Of a stretch of DNA of 53,769 bases, positions 8,220 to 16,425 are shown one piece after another; the stretch's first letter is position 1; each line of letters starts with the position of its first letter. The DNA comes from an uncultured bacterium. GTDB lineage: Bacteria; Patescibacteriota; Minisyncoccia; Phycocordibacterales; Phycocordibacteraceae. The notes under the pieces are model-generated. The model had not been told where the DNA came from and ran no database searches. It was given only the letters and a program-made list of their open reading frames with translations. Position numbers and translations under genes: made by a program. Where the stretch lies: positions 1 to 53,769 of the forward strand of contig CAJEYI010000003.1 in assembly GCA_903994795.1 (NCBI GenBank), given 5' to 3'.

Positions 8220-8278
8220 TTTTTTACAAGGAGTTTTCTTTTCCACAAGCTACAGAATATGGGGGGCTTGCAAGGTGT

Positions 8279-9211
8279 ATGATGAATATACGTATGATGA
8301 GCCTTACTCGTGCACAAAAAATATTGATAGGAGTTGGGATTGTGTTGATTTTAGTGATTGTGATAAGTGTCGCTGGATATTTTTATTTTAAAAGTGTAAC
8401 CACAAAGCCAAATGAAATTCGGTTTGCAATGGTTGAGCGAACAGGTAAGCAGTGGTATGCACTATCTGGACATAAGGTTATAAAAGTTGAGAGTCCATTT
8501 GGCATGGATTCCGTGAATCCTATCGTACGAGATGTTGCGCTGCCATTAAAATCAAGCGACGTGCCCGTACTGGTTAGAGTTAGCAATGGGTCTCAGCTTG
8601 CTGTAGTGCGCGGATCAAAAAAAGTATTTGTACCGTTTCTTCCAAATGACACCTCATACAAAGTCGACATAACCGATCGACCTGACGGCATGGTTGCGTT
8701 TTCTGAATACAGCATAGCGACGAGTACGGGAGGTGTCGAGGGGAAGTGGACACTTGCTTCATATTCTTTATATCCCCAAGGAGGACTAGCTCCTGAAACA
8801 AAAGCATTGCTCATAGGAAACGGATTCAGTCCTCGTTTTGTAGCTGATGGAAGTCTTGTTGCCATTAATTCAGAAGGTCTTGTGCGAGTCGACCCAACCT
8901 CAATAGGTCACTCAGTACTTATAAACCGTCCAAACGTGCAGTACGGTACTGCAGCAATTTCACAAGACGCAACACGAGTGCTCCTGCCAAATTCTGTAGC
9001 AAAAACTATCGATTTTTTCTCGATTGATGCAAAGCACGCAAACAGCATTTCATATATTGGTTCAATACAAGGCGAGAAAGTGGTAGGTGCAGTACCAGTT
9101 GCGTTTCTTTCCGACACGTCGTTTGTTGCAGAGCAAGCTCCGGGAGTATTCACCGTGTATGATGTAGGTAAGACAGGTATCATTTCAAAGACGCATACAG
9201 CAACACTATGA
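8279..9211 (+). CDS. membrane-anchored extracytoplasmic protein, unknown
   Basis: The protein (310 aa from the first ATG) has one N-terminal membrane helix (about residues 12-36) followed by a beta-rich domain with repeated short strands (e.g. GNGFSPRFVADGSLVAIN, AAISQDATRVLLPN) that resemble WD40/TolB-like propeller blades. No enzymatic motif is visible. Its stop overlaps the next start (ATGA, 9208-9211), so it is translationally coupled to the 1071-aa surface protein and probably works with it at the envelope. Starts at 8282, 8294 and 8297 are equally possible; the first Met codons overlap a TATGAT box. Confidence 0.65.
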   Translation: MMNIRMMSLTRAQKILIGVGIVLILVIVISVAGYFYFKSVTTKPNEIRFAMVERTGKQWYALSGHKVIKVESPFGMDSVNPIVRDVALPLKSSDVPVLVRVSNGSQLAVVRGSKKVFVPFLPNDTSYKVDITDRPDGMVAFSEYSIATSTGGVEGKWTLASYSLYPQGGLAPETKALLIGNGFSPRFVADGSLVAINSEGLVRVDPTSIGHSVLINRPNVQYGTAAISQDATRVLLPNSVAKTIDFFSIDAKHANSISYIGSIQGEKVVGAVPVAFLSDTSFVAEQAPGVFTVYDVGKTGIISKTHTATL

Positions 9212-12200
9212 ACACATATATGAAATATTCTAACGTGCTTTTCGTTGCATTGATGCTAGTAATTTTCGCTGGTTATCCTGCAACCACACATGCAGCTTTG
9301 ACTTCAACTGGTCTGAATTCACAAGCAAACCAAAAGTGCACAGGAAGTCTACTGAAGTCGTCTCTAACATCGACAGATGGAACCACAAATACTATTACTG
9401 TTGGGAATGGAACTGGCCAATTACCATCTGACTATGCAACATCTGGAAAGTATTGTATTCAAGAAACTGACCTGACGTCAAGCTGTAGTCTGGGCACAAC
9501 GGCTAATGCATTTGCTCTTTACAATACTTCTTCTACAATTATAAATAATGGAACAATATGTCCCGACCCTCCAAAAGGAAGCGGCGTTTCATATATAACT
9601 TACACCTACGCAACTCCGACGGTAACCCTTTCAGCAGCATCACCATCAATTACTGCAGGCGCTTCAGACCAGTTGACGTGGGGAGTGTCAGGTGTGCCGT
9701 CAGCGACATGTACAGGTACAGGCACAGGTTTCACTACAGGTAGCGGCATGTCTGGAGTAGTATCAGTAACACCCTCAACAACGACAACCTACTCCGTAAG
9801 TTGTACATACGCTGGATCGACTTCTTCAGCGAGTGCAACTGTCACTGTGTATCCAGTCTTAAGTGCTTCGGGAGTATCGTGTACCGTTTCCTCAACGCAC
9901 AATCCAACACTTATGCAACAACTAGTTAGTTGGAGTGCGACTATCACAAGTGGTACGCCACCATACACATATCTTTGGGGAGGAGATGGTGCACTTGCGG
10001 GCAGTACCACATCTAATCCCTCGGTCTCATACTTGTCAGGTGGTGTAAAGTCAGGGACGGTGCGAATAACGGATTCTTCGTCATCAAAAACAACAAGTGT
10101 GCAGACGACTCAAATACAACCTGGTCAATGTACAGGAAGTCTAACCGGATACTCTTTCACAGATACACAAGATGGAGCTACTACAGGTGGATATGGTCCA
10201 GGTGGATATGGTCCAGTAGTAATGCAAAATGCAGCAGATGCTTTTTCAGACGTCGGACTTGGATGGCCAGCTGATTTTTACGCAAATCCTCAAAACTATT
10301 GTGTGCAAGCATTAGATCGGTTAATTGGGTGTGGACAATTGGCTTGTTCTTACCAGCTGAAGATACAGTTATATAGTACAAATGCAACAATTCCTTCATC
10401 AGGAGGTACTCAAATAGGTGCTGTTACCGGAACCTTTGGATCTGGTGCTCCAAGTGTTGTACAGATATGTTCGCCAACACTTACTGTAAACTCTGCACCT
10501 TCAGCACCTGCTCTTGTTTGCCCTACTAGTGCAGTGGTAGGTTATCCCGCGTCTACTACTGCCACCGCAGTTGATGTGGATGGTGACACCATTCGCTATG
10601 GGGTGAGTTGGACTAATGGCTCAACTATGGACTCGTGGCTACCAGCTGGAAATACATACGTTCCTAGTGGTACTCCACAAACATTTACACACACATGGAA
10701 CACACCCGGAACATACACAATTGGTTTACTTGCTCAAGATGTAAACGGACAAAACAGCACGACTACTACCTGCACAATTAACGTCACTAATCCATCCAAC
10801 CTTACACCAACAAACCTTTCTCCAATTCCACCACAAGGAGGAACAAATGTACTATTTATTGGATCAATTAGAAATACTGGTGGTGATGCAGCAGCATTTC
10901 CATCGCAGTTGTTTATTTGTAAATCTGGCGATACTGCCTGCGAAGCGCAGACCACAAGCATTACAAATACAGTTCAAAACATATCAATGGGAAACCCTTC
11001 TTTTTTTGATAAACTAAAAGGAAGCCTATTTGCGTTCCTCGGTACTTCTCATGCTCGTGCCGATGCTGTAACTCAAATACAACTTGCTGCTACAGCAATA
11101 GCTGGTAGCACAACAGGAACTCAGACAGCACAAACAACTTGGGCAGCCCCAGCTTCAGGTGGAAGTTACGAATATAAATTATGTGCAGACTCAGACGCAA
11201 CTGGAAATATTATCGTCCCGGTTACAAGTCGCTCAGCACTTTGTGGCACATGGACAAGCATGCCCGTCACACTTGCCGCAGCTCTGACAGCAGCAGATGC
11301 AACTCCTATATCTGCTGTAGCCGGACAAGCAATTACTGTCACAGGCCTTGCAAAGAATATAGGCTTAGTTGCATCAGATGCTAGTCAGAGAGGTTTCTGG
11401 AATAATTTCCAAGTTTGTGATCCTACAAGTGCAGGTAGCAAAGGGAATATAAATGGAAACTGTACCGTTTATAACTACTTGAACGGTGGTGAAACAGGTG
11501 GGTATTGGGTTAATGGTTCAGTTCCAGCAGGTGGTACTACACCACTTACATACAGTTTTACTCCTCCTGCTACACAGCCATATGTAAGCCTTGAGAGAGA
11601 AATGAACACTAATTTTGCAATGCTTATCAAGAAGCCATCGCTCTCACATGTCCTCTCAGTCGTACAGACATTCTTTAAACAAGTTATTACCCCTGCTCAT
11701 GTGTATGCATCTGGTGGTAGCTATACACTTGCATATCGTTGGTGCGCTGATGAAAACACACTATGGGACCCAACTATAAATGTTTCTAACTCCGGCACAC
11801 AATGCGGAGGTTGGGGTACCATGACTGTCGCCTTGCCTACAGTATCATGTACTGCTGATACACCATCCCCATCGTCTGCGGTTGTTGCTCAGCAAGTTAC
11901 ATGGAAAGCAGGAACTGCCACAGGTTTCGCTAGTACTCCTACGTACACATGGAGTGATGGTGGGATTCTGGGCGGATACAGTGGTGCTATTGGTGGAAAT
12001 ACAGGCTCTACATATACCAATTACTACAAAACAGGCGGCGCCGGCTACTACGTCACACTCGTAGGAACACTGGGTGGCTCATCGGCTAGCCAGCAGTGCC
12101 CGATAGTCACAGTCACCGCCCCAACCGTCACTCTCACTGCCACACCAAACCGTGTCCAAAAAAATACAGCAGGAGTAGTGCTCACCTGGACTTCAGCAAA

Positions 12201-12423
12201 TCTCACTGACTCGTATGACACCTGTACGCTCTCTGGAAATGGTAATTCCTGGACAAGCCTCCCAAGTACAAGCACGTCAGGAACACAAAAAACTGACCCT
12301 AATGCCGTTACTGCACAGACTACCTATACCATCACCTGTCACTCAGGTACCAATGCTCGACCAGGTACAGATGTCTCTGGTACAGCTACAGTGAATATTG
12401 TCCCAGTCATCTCGAATTTCTAG
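9208..12423 (+). CDS. large secreted surface protein with Ig-like repeats
   Basis: The 1071-aa protein has a signal peptide (hydrophobic 10-24, THAALTS near 30) and is Ser/Thr/Gly-rich. Several beta-sandwich repeats are visible: PTVTLSAASPSITAGASDQL near residue 133, a PKD-like domain around 430-530 (DVDGDTIRYGVSWTNGS), and a last Ig-like repeat beginning PTVTLTATPNRVQKNTAG. Paired Cys suggest disulfides. Two internal stretches (around residues 600-615 and 815-835) look like signal-peptide ends. No LPXTG motif or C-terminal anchor is present. It is likely a surface or adhesion protein. It shares ATGA with the upstream membrane protein gene. Confidence 0.8.
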   Translation: MNTYMKYSNVLFVALMLVIFAGYPATTHAALTSTGLNSQANQKCTGSLLKSSLTSTDGTTNTITVGNGTGQLPSDYATSGKYCIQETDLTSSCSLGTTANAFALYNTSSTIINNGTICPDPPKGSGVSYITYTYATPTVTLSAASPSITAGASDQLTWGVSGVPSATCTGTGTGFTTGSGMSGVVSVTPSTTTTYSVSCTYAGSTSSASATVTVYPVLSASGVSCTVSSTHNPTLMQQLVSWSATITSGTPPYTYLWGGDGALAGSTTSNPSVSYLSGGVKSGTVRITDSSSSKTTSVQTTQIQPGQCTGSLTGYSFTDTQDGATTGGYGPGGYGPVVMQNAADAFSDVGLGWPADFYANPQNYCVQALDRLIGCGQLACSYQLKIQLYSTNATIPSSGGTQIGAVTGTFGSGAPSVVQICSPTLTVNSAPSAPALVCPTSAVVGYPASTTATAVDVDGDTIRYGVSWTNGSTMDSWLPAGNTYVPSGTPQTFTHTWNTPGTYTIGLLAQDVNGQNSTTTTCTINVTNPSNLTPTNLSPIPPQGGTNVLFIGSIRNTGGDAAAFPSQLFICKSGDTACEAQTTSITNTVQNISMGNPSFFDKLKGSLFAFLGTSHARADAVTQIQLAATAIAGSTTGTQTAQTTWAAPASGGSYEYKLCADSDATGNIIVPVTSRSALCGTWTSMPVTLAAALTAADATPISAVAGQAITVTGLAKNIGLVASDASQRGFWNNFQVCDPTSAGSKGNINGNCTVYNYLNGGETGGYWVNGSVPAGGTTPLTYSFTPPATQPYVSLEREMNTNFAMLIKKPSLSHVLSVVQTFFKQVITPAHVYASGGSYTLAYRWCADENTLWDPTINVSNSGTQCGGWGTMTVALPTVSCTADTPSPSSAVVAQQVTWKAGTATGFASTPTYTWSDGGILGGYSGAIGGNTGSTYTNYYKTGGAGYYVTLVGTLGGSSASQQCPIVTVTAPTVTLTATPNRVQKNTAGVVLTWTSANLTDSYDTCTLSGNGNSWTSLPSTSTSGTQKTDPNAVTAQTTYTITCHSGTNARPGTDVSGTATVNIVPVISNF

Positions 12424-12440
12424 TGACATTGCCCCAAAAG

Positions 12441-12469
12441 TTGCTCCGTGACACCGTATCTGGTATAGT
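12441..12469 (+). promoter_or_regulatory. promoter of L31 gene
   Basis: TTGCTC (12441-12446), exactly 17 nt, TATAGT (12464-12469). The ATG follows after 9 nt, so transcription should start within about two bases of the start codon. Confidence 0.75.
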
Positions 12470-12478
12470 GTTTTCAAC

Positions 12479-12739
12479 ATGAAAAAAGATATTCACCCAG
12501 CAGATTACCGTCTAGTTATCTTCGAGGATATGGCTTCTGGAGCCCAGTTCCTTATTGGTTCTACTATTCGTACTTCAGAAACAGGTACATTCAAGGAAGA
12601 CGGCAAGGAATACCCAAAGTACGTAGTGGAAATTTCAAGCAAATCCCACCCATTCTACACAGGTGAAGATCGTACGCTCGATAAGACAGGACGAGTTGAG
12701 AAGTTTAAGCAGAGAGCAGCAGCCGCAAAAAAGAAGTAA
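12479..12739 (+). CDS. rpmE2: 50S ribosomal protein L31, type B
   Basis: The 86-aa protein has the L31 signature MKKDIHPADYRLVIFED and SKSHPFYTGEDRTLDKTGRVEKF. It lacks the CxxC zinc ligands of the type A protein, as expected for type B. L31 bridges the two subunits near the 5S rRNA. The tail is short and Lys/Ala-rich. It is a single-gene unit with its own promoter and terminator. Confidence 0.96.
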   Translation: MKKDIHPADYRLVIFEDMASGAQFLIGSTIRTSETGTFKEDGKEYPKYVVEISSKSHPFYTGEDRTLDKTGRVEKFKQRAAAAKKK

Positions 12740-12741
12740 AC

Positions 12742-12768
12742 AAAAAGACCGCGGAAGCGGTCTTTTTG
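12742..12768 (+). terminator. Rho-independent terminator after L31 gene
   Basis: An 11-bp stem AAAAAGACCGC / GCGGTCTTTTT (12742-12752 and 12757-12767) with a 4-nt loop and built-in T tract, 3 nt after the stop codon. Confidence 0.93.
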
Positions 12769-12809
12769 TGTAAGTATCAAATAGTTCTGAGTTTTGGTAC
12801 TATAGCTAA

Positions 12810-13766
12810 ATGATTGAGTATAATTCTGAATATAAAGTAAACCATAAGACCGCATACTTCGCGGAAGAATATGAGCGCCTAGGCGCGGAACTCGCTGGTG
12901 CTCGTGAGAGCGCTGGAAGTGATCCAGAACTCATGGCAATGGCTGAGGAGGATGCTGTTCGTATCCAGACCCGTCAGCAGGAGCTACTTGCCGAAATTGA
13001 AAGAATTCTAGACAAGGATAAAGAAGAGGCAGAAAAACCAAAGGCCATTGTGCTGGAATTCCGTGCTGGTGCAGGAGGCGATGAGGCGACACTTTTCGCA
13101 CAGGATTTGAAACAAATGTATGAGAAGTATGGAGAAGCTAAGGGTTGGAGAGTAAAAGTATTGGATGAGCTCACACTTGAAATTCAGGGTGCTGACGCAT
13201 GGGAAGCACTTCGTTATGAGACAGGCGTGCACCGAGTACAGCGTGTGCCGGCAACAGAAAAGACCGGACGAATTCATACATCAACTGCTTCGGTGGCTGC
13301 ACTACCGATTCGTACGAAGCCTACGTTTGTCATTAATCCCGCAGATATAGAAATGGAATTTTCAAGAAGCGGGGGAGCAGGAGGACAAAATGTGAACAAG
13401 GTAGAAAGCGCAGTGCGACTTATACATAAGCCGACTGGCATAGATGTTCGCGCTACAAGCGAGCGAACCCAAATAGGGAACAGAGAAGCTGCCATGAGTC
13501 TTCTCTCTGCCAAGCTCGAAGCGCTCGCCATAGAAGAAGAGGCGAAGAAGCATTCTGCTGACCGAAAGTCGCAAATTGGAACCGCTGACCGATCAGAAAA
13601 GATCCGCACTTATAATTTCCTGCAGGATCGTGTGACTGACCATCGTCTCAAAGAGTCGTGGCATAATCTGCCTAAAATCATGCTTGGAGGAATTGATCCT
13701 ATTGTGGATGCCCTTGCGAAAGCTGCTGCGGAGGGAGGTGTGGGTTCTGCTGAGGACAGCGACTAA
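12810..13766 (+). CDS. prfA: peptide chain release factor 1
   Basis: The 318-aa protein carries the RF1 stop-codon recognition motif PAT at 147-149 (not the RF2 SPF) and the peptidyl-tRNA hydrolysis motif GGQ at 191-193 in [14 protein letters not shown]. It releases peptides at UAA and UAG. It is about 40 residues shorter than typical RF1, trimmed in N-terminal domain 1. A TACTAT or TATAGC box just upstream of the ATG suggests a leaderless mRNA. A hairpin terminator follows directly. Confidence 0.95.
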   Translation: MIEYNSEYKVNHKTAYFAEEYERLGAELAGARESAGSDPELMAMAEEDAVRIQTRQQELLAEIERILDKDKEEAEKPKAIVLEFRAGAGGDEATLFAQDLKQMYEKYGEAKGWRVKVLDELTLEIQGADAWEALRYETGVHRVQRVPATEKTGRIHTSTASVAALPIRTKPTFVINPADIEMEFSRSGGAGGQNVNKVESAVRLIHKPTGIDVRATSERTQIGNREAAMSLLSAKLEALAIEEEAKKHSADRKSQIGTADRSEKIRTYNFLQDRVTDHRLKESWHNLPKIMLGGIDPIVDALAKAAAEGGVGSAEDSD

Positions 13767-13767
13767 A

Positions 13768-13807
13768 ATTCAAAAAATCCCTCAAATGAATGAAGGATTT
13801 TTTGAAT
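13768..13807 (+). terminator. Rho-independent terminator after prfA
   Basis: A perfect 13-bp stem ATTCAAAAAATCC / GGATTTTTTGAAT (13768-13780 and 13795-13807), beginning one base after the prfA stop. The stem itself contains the T tract and its complement, so it may act in both directions. Confidence 0.85.
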
Positions 13808-13880
13808 ATGTGTTTCGTCTTTGGACGATACAAGCTTTCGCTCGCAGACATGTCTATAGTATATAAGTCTATTATAAATA

Positions 13881-13907
13881 GTCAAAAACTCAGAAAAACT
13901 TTAGAAC
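13881..13907 (+). promoter_or_regulatory. dispersed 27-bp upstream motif, copy A
   Basis: GTCAAAAACTCAGAAAAACT followed by TTAGAAC. It ends 28 nt before the -10 box of the toxin gene and 42 nt before its ATG. The same sequence stands at almost the same distance upstream of the unit at 52331 and of the tRNA-like gene, and a fourth copy precedes the HicB-like gene. It may be an activator site or upstream promoter element. Confidence 0.6.
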
Positions 13908-13935
13908 ACTTTGAAGATTATTTCATCACTGAAAT

Positions 13936-13941
13936 TATAAT
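13936..13941 (+). promoter_or_regulatory. -10 box of toxin gene
   Basis: A perfect TATAAT ends 8 nt before the ATG at 13950, supporting 13950 rather than the TTG at 13947 as the start. No -35 at 17 nt; TTGAAG with a 19-nt spacer is the nearest candidate. Confidence 0.65.
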
Positions 13942-13949
13942 ATGAATTG

Positions 13950-14261
13950 ATGCAGGTAATTACTCATTCTTCAGTCAAAGATTTTTTCTTGAAGTTAGAT
14001 AGCGTAGTTAGTGTCAAAGTTGATAAGTTAGTTCATCGCCTGAAAATTTATAGAAGAGAATTGCACATGCCTGACGCTAAGCCAATTGGATCTGGACTAT
14101 GGGAATTACGAAGCAGAGGACACCCAGCAATTCGAATTATTTATGGATTTTACGAAGATAAAGCAATATTGTTATTTGCATTCAAGAAGCAGGCTAATGC
14201 AATAAGGTCTCACGATTTAGCATTGGCACGAAATAGATTTAATAAGTTTTGCGATAAATAA
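13950..14261 (+). CDS. RelE/HigB-like toxin of a type II toxin-antitoxin pair
   Basis: The 103-aa protein fits the RelE/ParE (phage Gp49/HigB-like) family: an N-terminal helical hairpin (VKDFFLKLDSVVSVKVDKLVHRLKI), the core strands LWELRSRGHPAIRIIYGF and the C-terminal FAFKKQANAIRSHDLALARNR with the basic residues typical of ribosome-dependent mRNA interferases. It would cleave mRNA on the ribosome. The toxin-first order with a short gene after it is the HigBA arrangement. It is inserted between prfA and rpsB and preceded by the dispersed 27-bp motif. Confidence 0.85.
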   Translation: MQVITHSSVKDFFLKLDSVVSVKVDKLVHRLKIYRRELHMPDAKPIGSGLWELRSRGHPAIRIIYGFYEDKAILLFAFKKQANAIRSHDLALARNRFNKFCDK

Positions 14262-14282
14262 TCTAACTGATATTATGCATAT

Positions 14283-14477
14283 ATGAACAAAGATGAATTT
14301 ATTCCTTTCTCAGAAATACATGATAGAGCAATGCTAGATCCTGAATTTCGCAGATTATATGAATTACCTGACGAAGAAGATTTGGCCATGCGAGCATTCA
14401 TGGATGCAAGAATCGAGGCTAAGAAAATGAAGGAGAATCAACTTCGTGCTTCAGGATCACCGCAGTTTGCCACCTAG
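14283..14477 (+). CDS. truncated HigA-like antitoxin remnant
   Basis: The 64-aa product begins like the N-terminal part of XRE-type HigA antitoxins (LDPEFRRLYE... RAFMDARIEAKKM), which normally runs straight into a helix-turn-helix. Here the frame stops about 15 residues later (ENQLRASGSPQFAT), so the DNA-binding domain is missing. No frameshift restores it before rpsB begins 24 nt downstream. It either neutralises the toxin without binding DNA or is decaying. The start lies 21 nt after the toxin stop. Confidence 0.65.
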   Translation: MNKDEFIPFSEIHDRAMLDPEFRRLYELPDEEDLAMRAFMDARIEAKKMKENQLRASGSPQFAT

Positions 14478-14495
14478 AAAAGCCTGTGGTATCTT
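14467..14495 (+). promoter_or_regulatory. promoter of rpsB
   Basis: TTGCCA (14467-14472), a 17-nt spacer and TATCTT (14490-14495), ending 6 nt before the rpsB ATG. The -35 lies inside the last codons of the upstream antitoxin-like gene, which may be why that frame stops where it does. Confidence 0.65.
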
Positions 14496-14501
14496 CTATC
14501 T

Positions 14502-15203
14502 ATGACTACCGATACATCGGCGCGTGCTAATGTTGAACGCCTCTTTAAGACAGGCGCTCATTTTGCACAGCTAAAAAGCCGCCGCCACCCTTCAATGAAG
14601 CCGTTTGTTATAGGATCTAAATCAAAAGTCGAGATTTTCGACCTTGCAAAGACCGATGCCCAGCTTCAGGCTGCAAAGGAGACCATGAAGGCTCTAGGAA
14701 GAGACGGAAAGCTTGTGCTTTTCGTGGGGGGAAAAAGTGAGGTTGGGCCAGCTATTAAGGATGTAGCAAATAGAATTGGACAGCCATATGTAGCTGGACG
14801 ATGGCTCGGAGGAACTATCTCAAACTTCGTTGAAATCAAGAAGCGAATCGACCGGCTTGCTGATCTCGTGCAGAAGCGCGATTCTGGTGAGCTTGCAAAG
14901 ATGTACACAAAACTTGAGCGCGTATTCATCGACCGAGAGATTGAACGTCTTGAAACTCGTCTCGGAGGAATTTCACAGCTTACTCGAAAGCCGGATGCAT
15001 TTGTTATTGTAGACACTCGTCACGAATCACATGCTACAAAGGAGGCTCGTGACGCGCGCATTCCAGTTATTGGTGTAATGAGTTCAGACTGCGACTTGAG
15101 CGATGCTGCATATCCTGTGGTAGTAAATGACGCATCACGTGAGACAGTGAAGCTTGTTCTTGGAGAGCTTTCTGATGCGTACGACGAAGGTCGCAAGGCG
15201 TAA
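14502..15203 (+). CDS. rpsB: 30S ribosomal protein S2
   Basis: The 233-aa protein has S2 signatures: TGAHFAQLKSRRHPSMKPF near the start, GRWLGGTISNF around 100-110 and the C-terminal PDAFVIVDTRHESHATKEA and RIPVIGVMSSDCD. It assembles late on the small subunit and helps bind S1 and mRNA. It is followed by tsf, the usual rpsB-tsf order, but with a 209-nt gap that holds a large imperfect hairpin. Confidence 0.97.
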   Translation: MTTDTSARANVERLFKTGAHFAQLKSRRHPSMKPFVIGSKSKVEIFDLAKTDAQLQAAKETMKALGRDGKLVLFVGGKSEVGPAIKDVANRIGQPYVAGRWLGGTISNFVEIKKRIDRLADLVQKRDSGELAKMYTKLERVFIDREIERLETRLGGISQLTRKPDAFVIVDTRHESHATKEARDARIPVIGVMSSDCDLSDAAYPVVVNDASRETVKLVLGELSDAYDEGRKA

Positions 15204-15335
15204 GTAAGTGGCGCGTCGCGAAAAGTTCCTGTGAGGCTCGGTGCGGGACCCAGGAATATTTTAAGGTCATCTCGCAATTCAGACCAAAATATTCCATCCC
15301 TGCGCCTCGCTTCTCGGAAGCCTTTCGCTTTGCTT
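15204..15335. repeat. structured hairpin family 2, copy a (rpsB-tsf gap)
   Basis: The gap folds into a long imperfect hairpin. The innermost part (15253-15295) pairs GGAATATTTT and GGTC with GACC and AAAATATTCC. The minus-strand loop reads TGAATTGCGAGAT, and the 3' side carries CTTAAAAT. Outer helices pair GGTGCGGGA with TCCCTGCGCC and GTAAG with CTTAC. The loop and the TTAAAA bulge recur in copy b (42908-43006) while the stem bases differ but still pair. Possible roles include attenuation or mRNA processing between rpsB and tsf. Confidence 0.65.
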
Positions 15336-15412
15336 ACACACATACGCTTGTCGAGATCCTCGCGAAGCGCAGCATATTTTAGTACAATTAAAACATAAGT
15401 AATTTTAACGAC

Positions 15413-15997
15413 ATGGAAATCACAACTGACACAATTAAGGTTCTTCGAGACAAGACTGGTGTATCTATCATGCAGTGCAAAAAGGCACTCGAAGAAGCGG
15501 AGGGCGACATGGACAAAGCTGAAGTAATTCTTCGCAAACGTTCAGGTGCTGCCGCAGATAAGAAGGCTGACCGTGAGCTCGGTGCTGGCGCAATTGGTGT
15601 ATATGTCCACGAAGGAGCTATTGGTGCCATGGTGCTTCTTTCTTGTGAGACAGACTTTGTTGCTCGCAATGAAGAATTCCCGGTGCTAGCGCGTGAAATC
15701 GCAATGCAGGTAGCTGCAACAAACCCTACATACCTTTCAGATGCTGAAATCGCTCCTGAGGCACTTGAGGCGGCAAAGGCAGTCTTCCAGGCAGAAGTTG
15801 CTGATAAACCAGCTGAGATGCAGGAGAAGATCCTAGAAGGAAAGATGGCTTCATACTTTAAGGATCAGGTTCTTATGAATCAGCCCTTTATTAAGGACGA
15901 AGGAAAGACTATTCGCGATCTCATCACAGAGGCTTCTCAGAAGTTTGGTGAGCGTGTGGAAGTGTCGAAGTTTGTACGCCTCTCAGCACGAGGTTAG
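15413..15997 (+). CDS. tsf: translation elongation factor Ts
   Basis: The 194-aa protein is the short form of EF-Ts, comparable to the Thermus protein. Residues 1-50 are the UBA-like N-terminal domain (IKVLRDKTGVSIMQCKKALEEAEGD in part), followed by the core with the EF-Tu-contacting motif LLSCETDFVARNEEF around 76-90. It exchanges GDP for GTP on EF-Tu. It sits downstream of rpsB, with a TACAAT box about 30 nt before the ATG as a possible separate promoter. Confidence 0.96.
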   Translation: MEITTDTIKVLRDKTGVSIMQCKKALEEAEGDMDKAEVILRKRSGAAADKKADRELGAGAIGVYVHEGAIGAMVLLSCETDFVARNEEFPVLAREIAMQVAATNPTYLSDAEIAPEALEAAKAVFQAEVADKPAEMQEKILEGKMASYFKDQVLMNQPFIKDEGKTIRDLITEASQKFGERVEVSKFVRLSARG

Positions 15998-16002
15998 TCT
16001 CA

Positions 16003-16416
16003 ATGCTTTATCTCATACTAATTCTCGCCAGTATCGGACTATTTGCAGCGTTCCTCGGACTAACCGTTCTTGAGGCCCGTTCTGGCACTCGAGTGCTCGC
16101 TTCACAACGCACAAAGCTCGATAAAATCATCGCTCAGTATACGTTTATAGCAAAACACGTAGATTGGGGAGCTTTTGTGAAAAGCGCCCTCCAGAGCGCA
16201 TTTGAGCGGGTTATACACGATGTTGCACAGGTAAGTCTTATTTGTGTGCGGTTCCTTGAGCGTCAGCTCACAGGGCTTATTCGCACTCTCCGTACTCGCC
16301 GACCAAACATGCTAGCACCGAAGCCATCTCGCACTCCTATGCTCGTGCAGATGAGTCGGTTCGTACGTAGACGACTTAGGATCTTGGGAAAAAAGCTAGA
16401 ACACGACGAGTTCTAG
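16003..16416 (+). CDS. small membrane protein with basic tail, unknown
   Basis: The protein has 137 aa: an N-terminal membrane helix (residues 1-22), a helical middle with conserved-looking amphipathic stretches (FVKSALQSAFERVIHDVAQV) and an Arg/Lys-rich C-terminal half (FVRRRLRILGKKLEHDEF). It starts 5 nt after the tsf stop, so it is probably part of the rpsB-tsf operon. I do not recognise a family. The basic cytoplasmic tail could contact RNA or membranes; this is speculation. Confidence 0.6.
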   Translation: MLYLILILASIGLFAAFLGLTVLEARSGTRVLASQRTKLDKIIAQYTFIAKHVDWGAFVKSALQSAFERVIHDVAQVSLICVRFLERQLTGLIRTLRTRRPNMLAPKPSRTPMLVQMSRFVRRRLRILGKKLEHDEF

Positions 16417-16425
16417 GAAATTTTG

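Noticed and set aside
12784..12798. Fifth copy of the 27-bp motif (minus strand, before prfA)
   Set aside because: Only AAAACTCAGAA matches and it points into the L31 terminator, so it may be chance.
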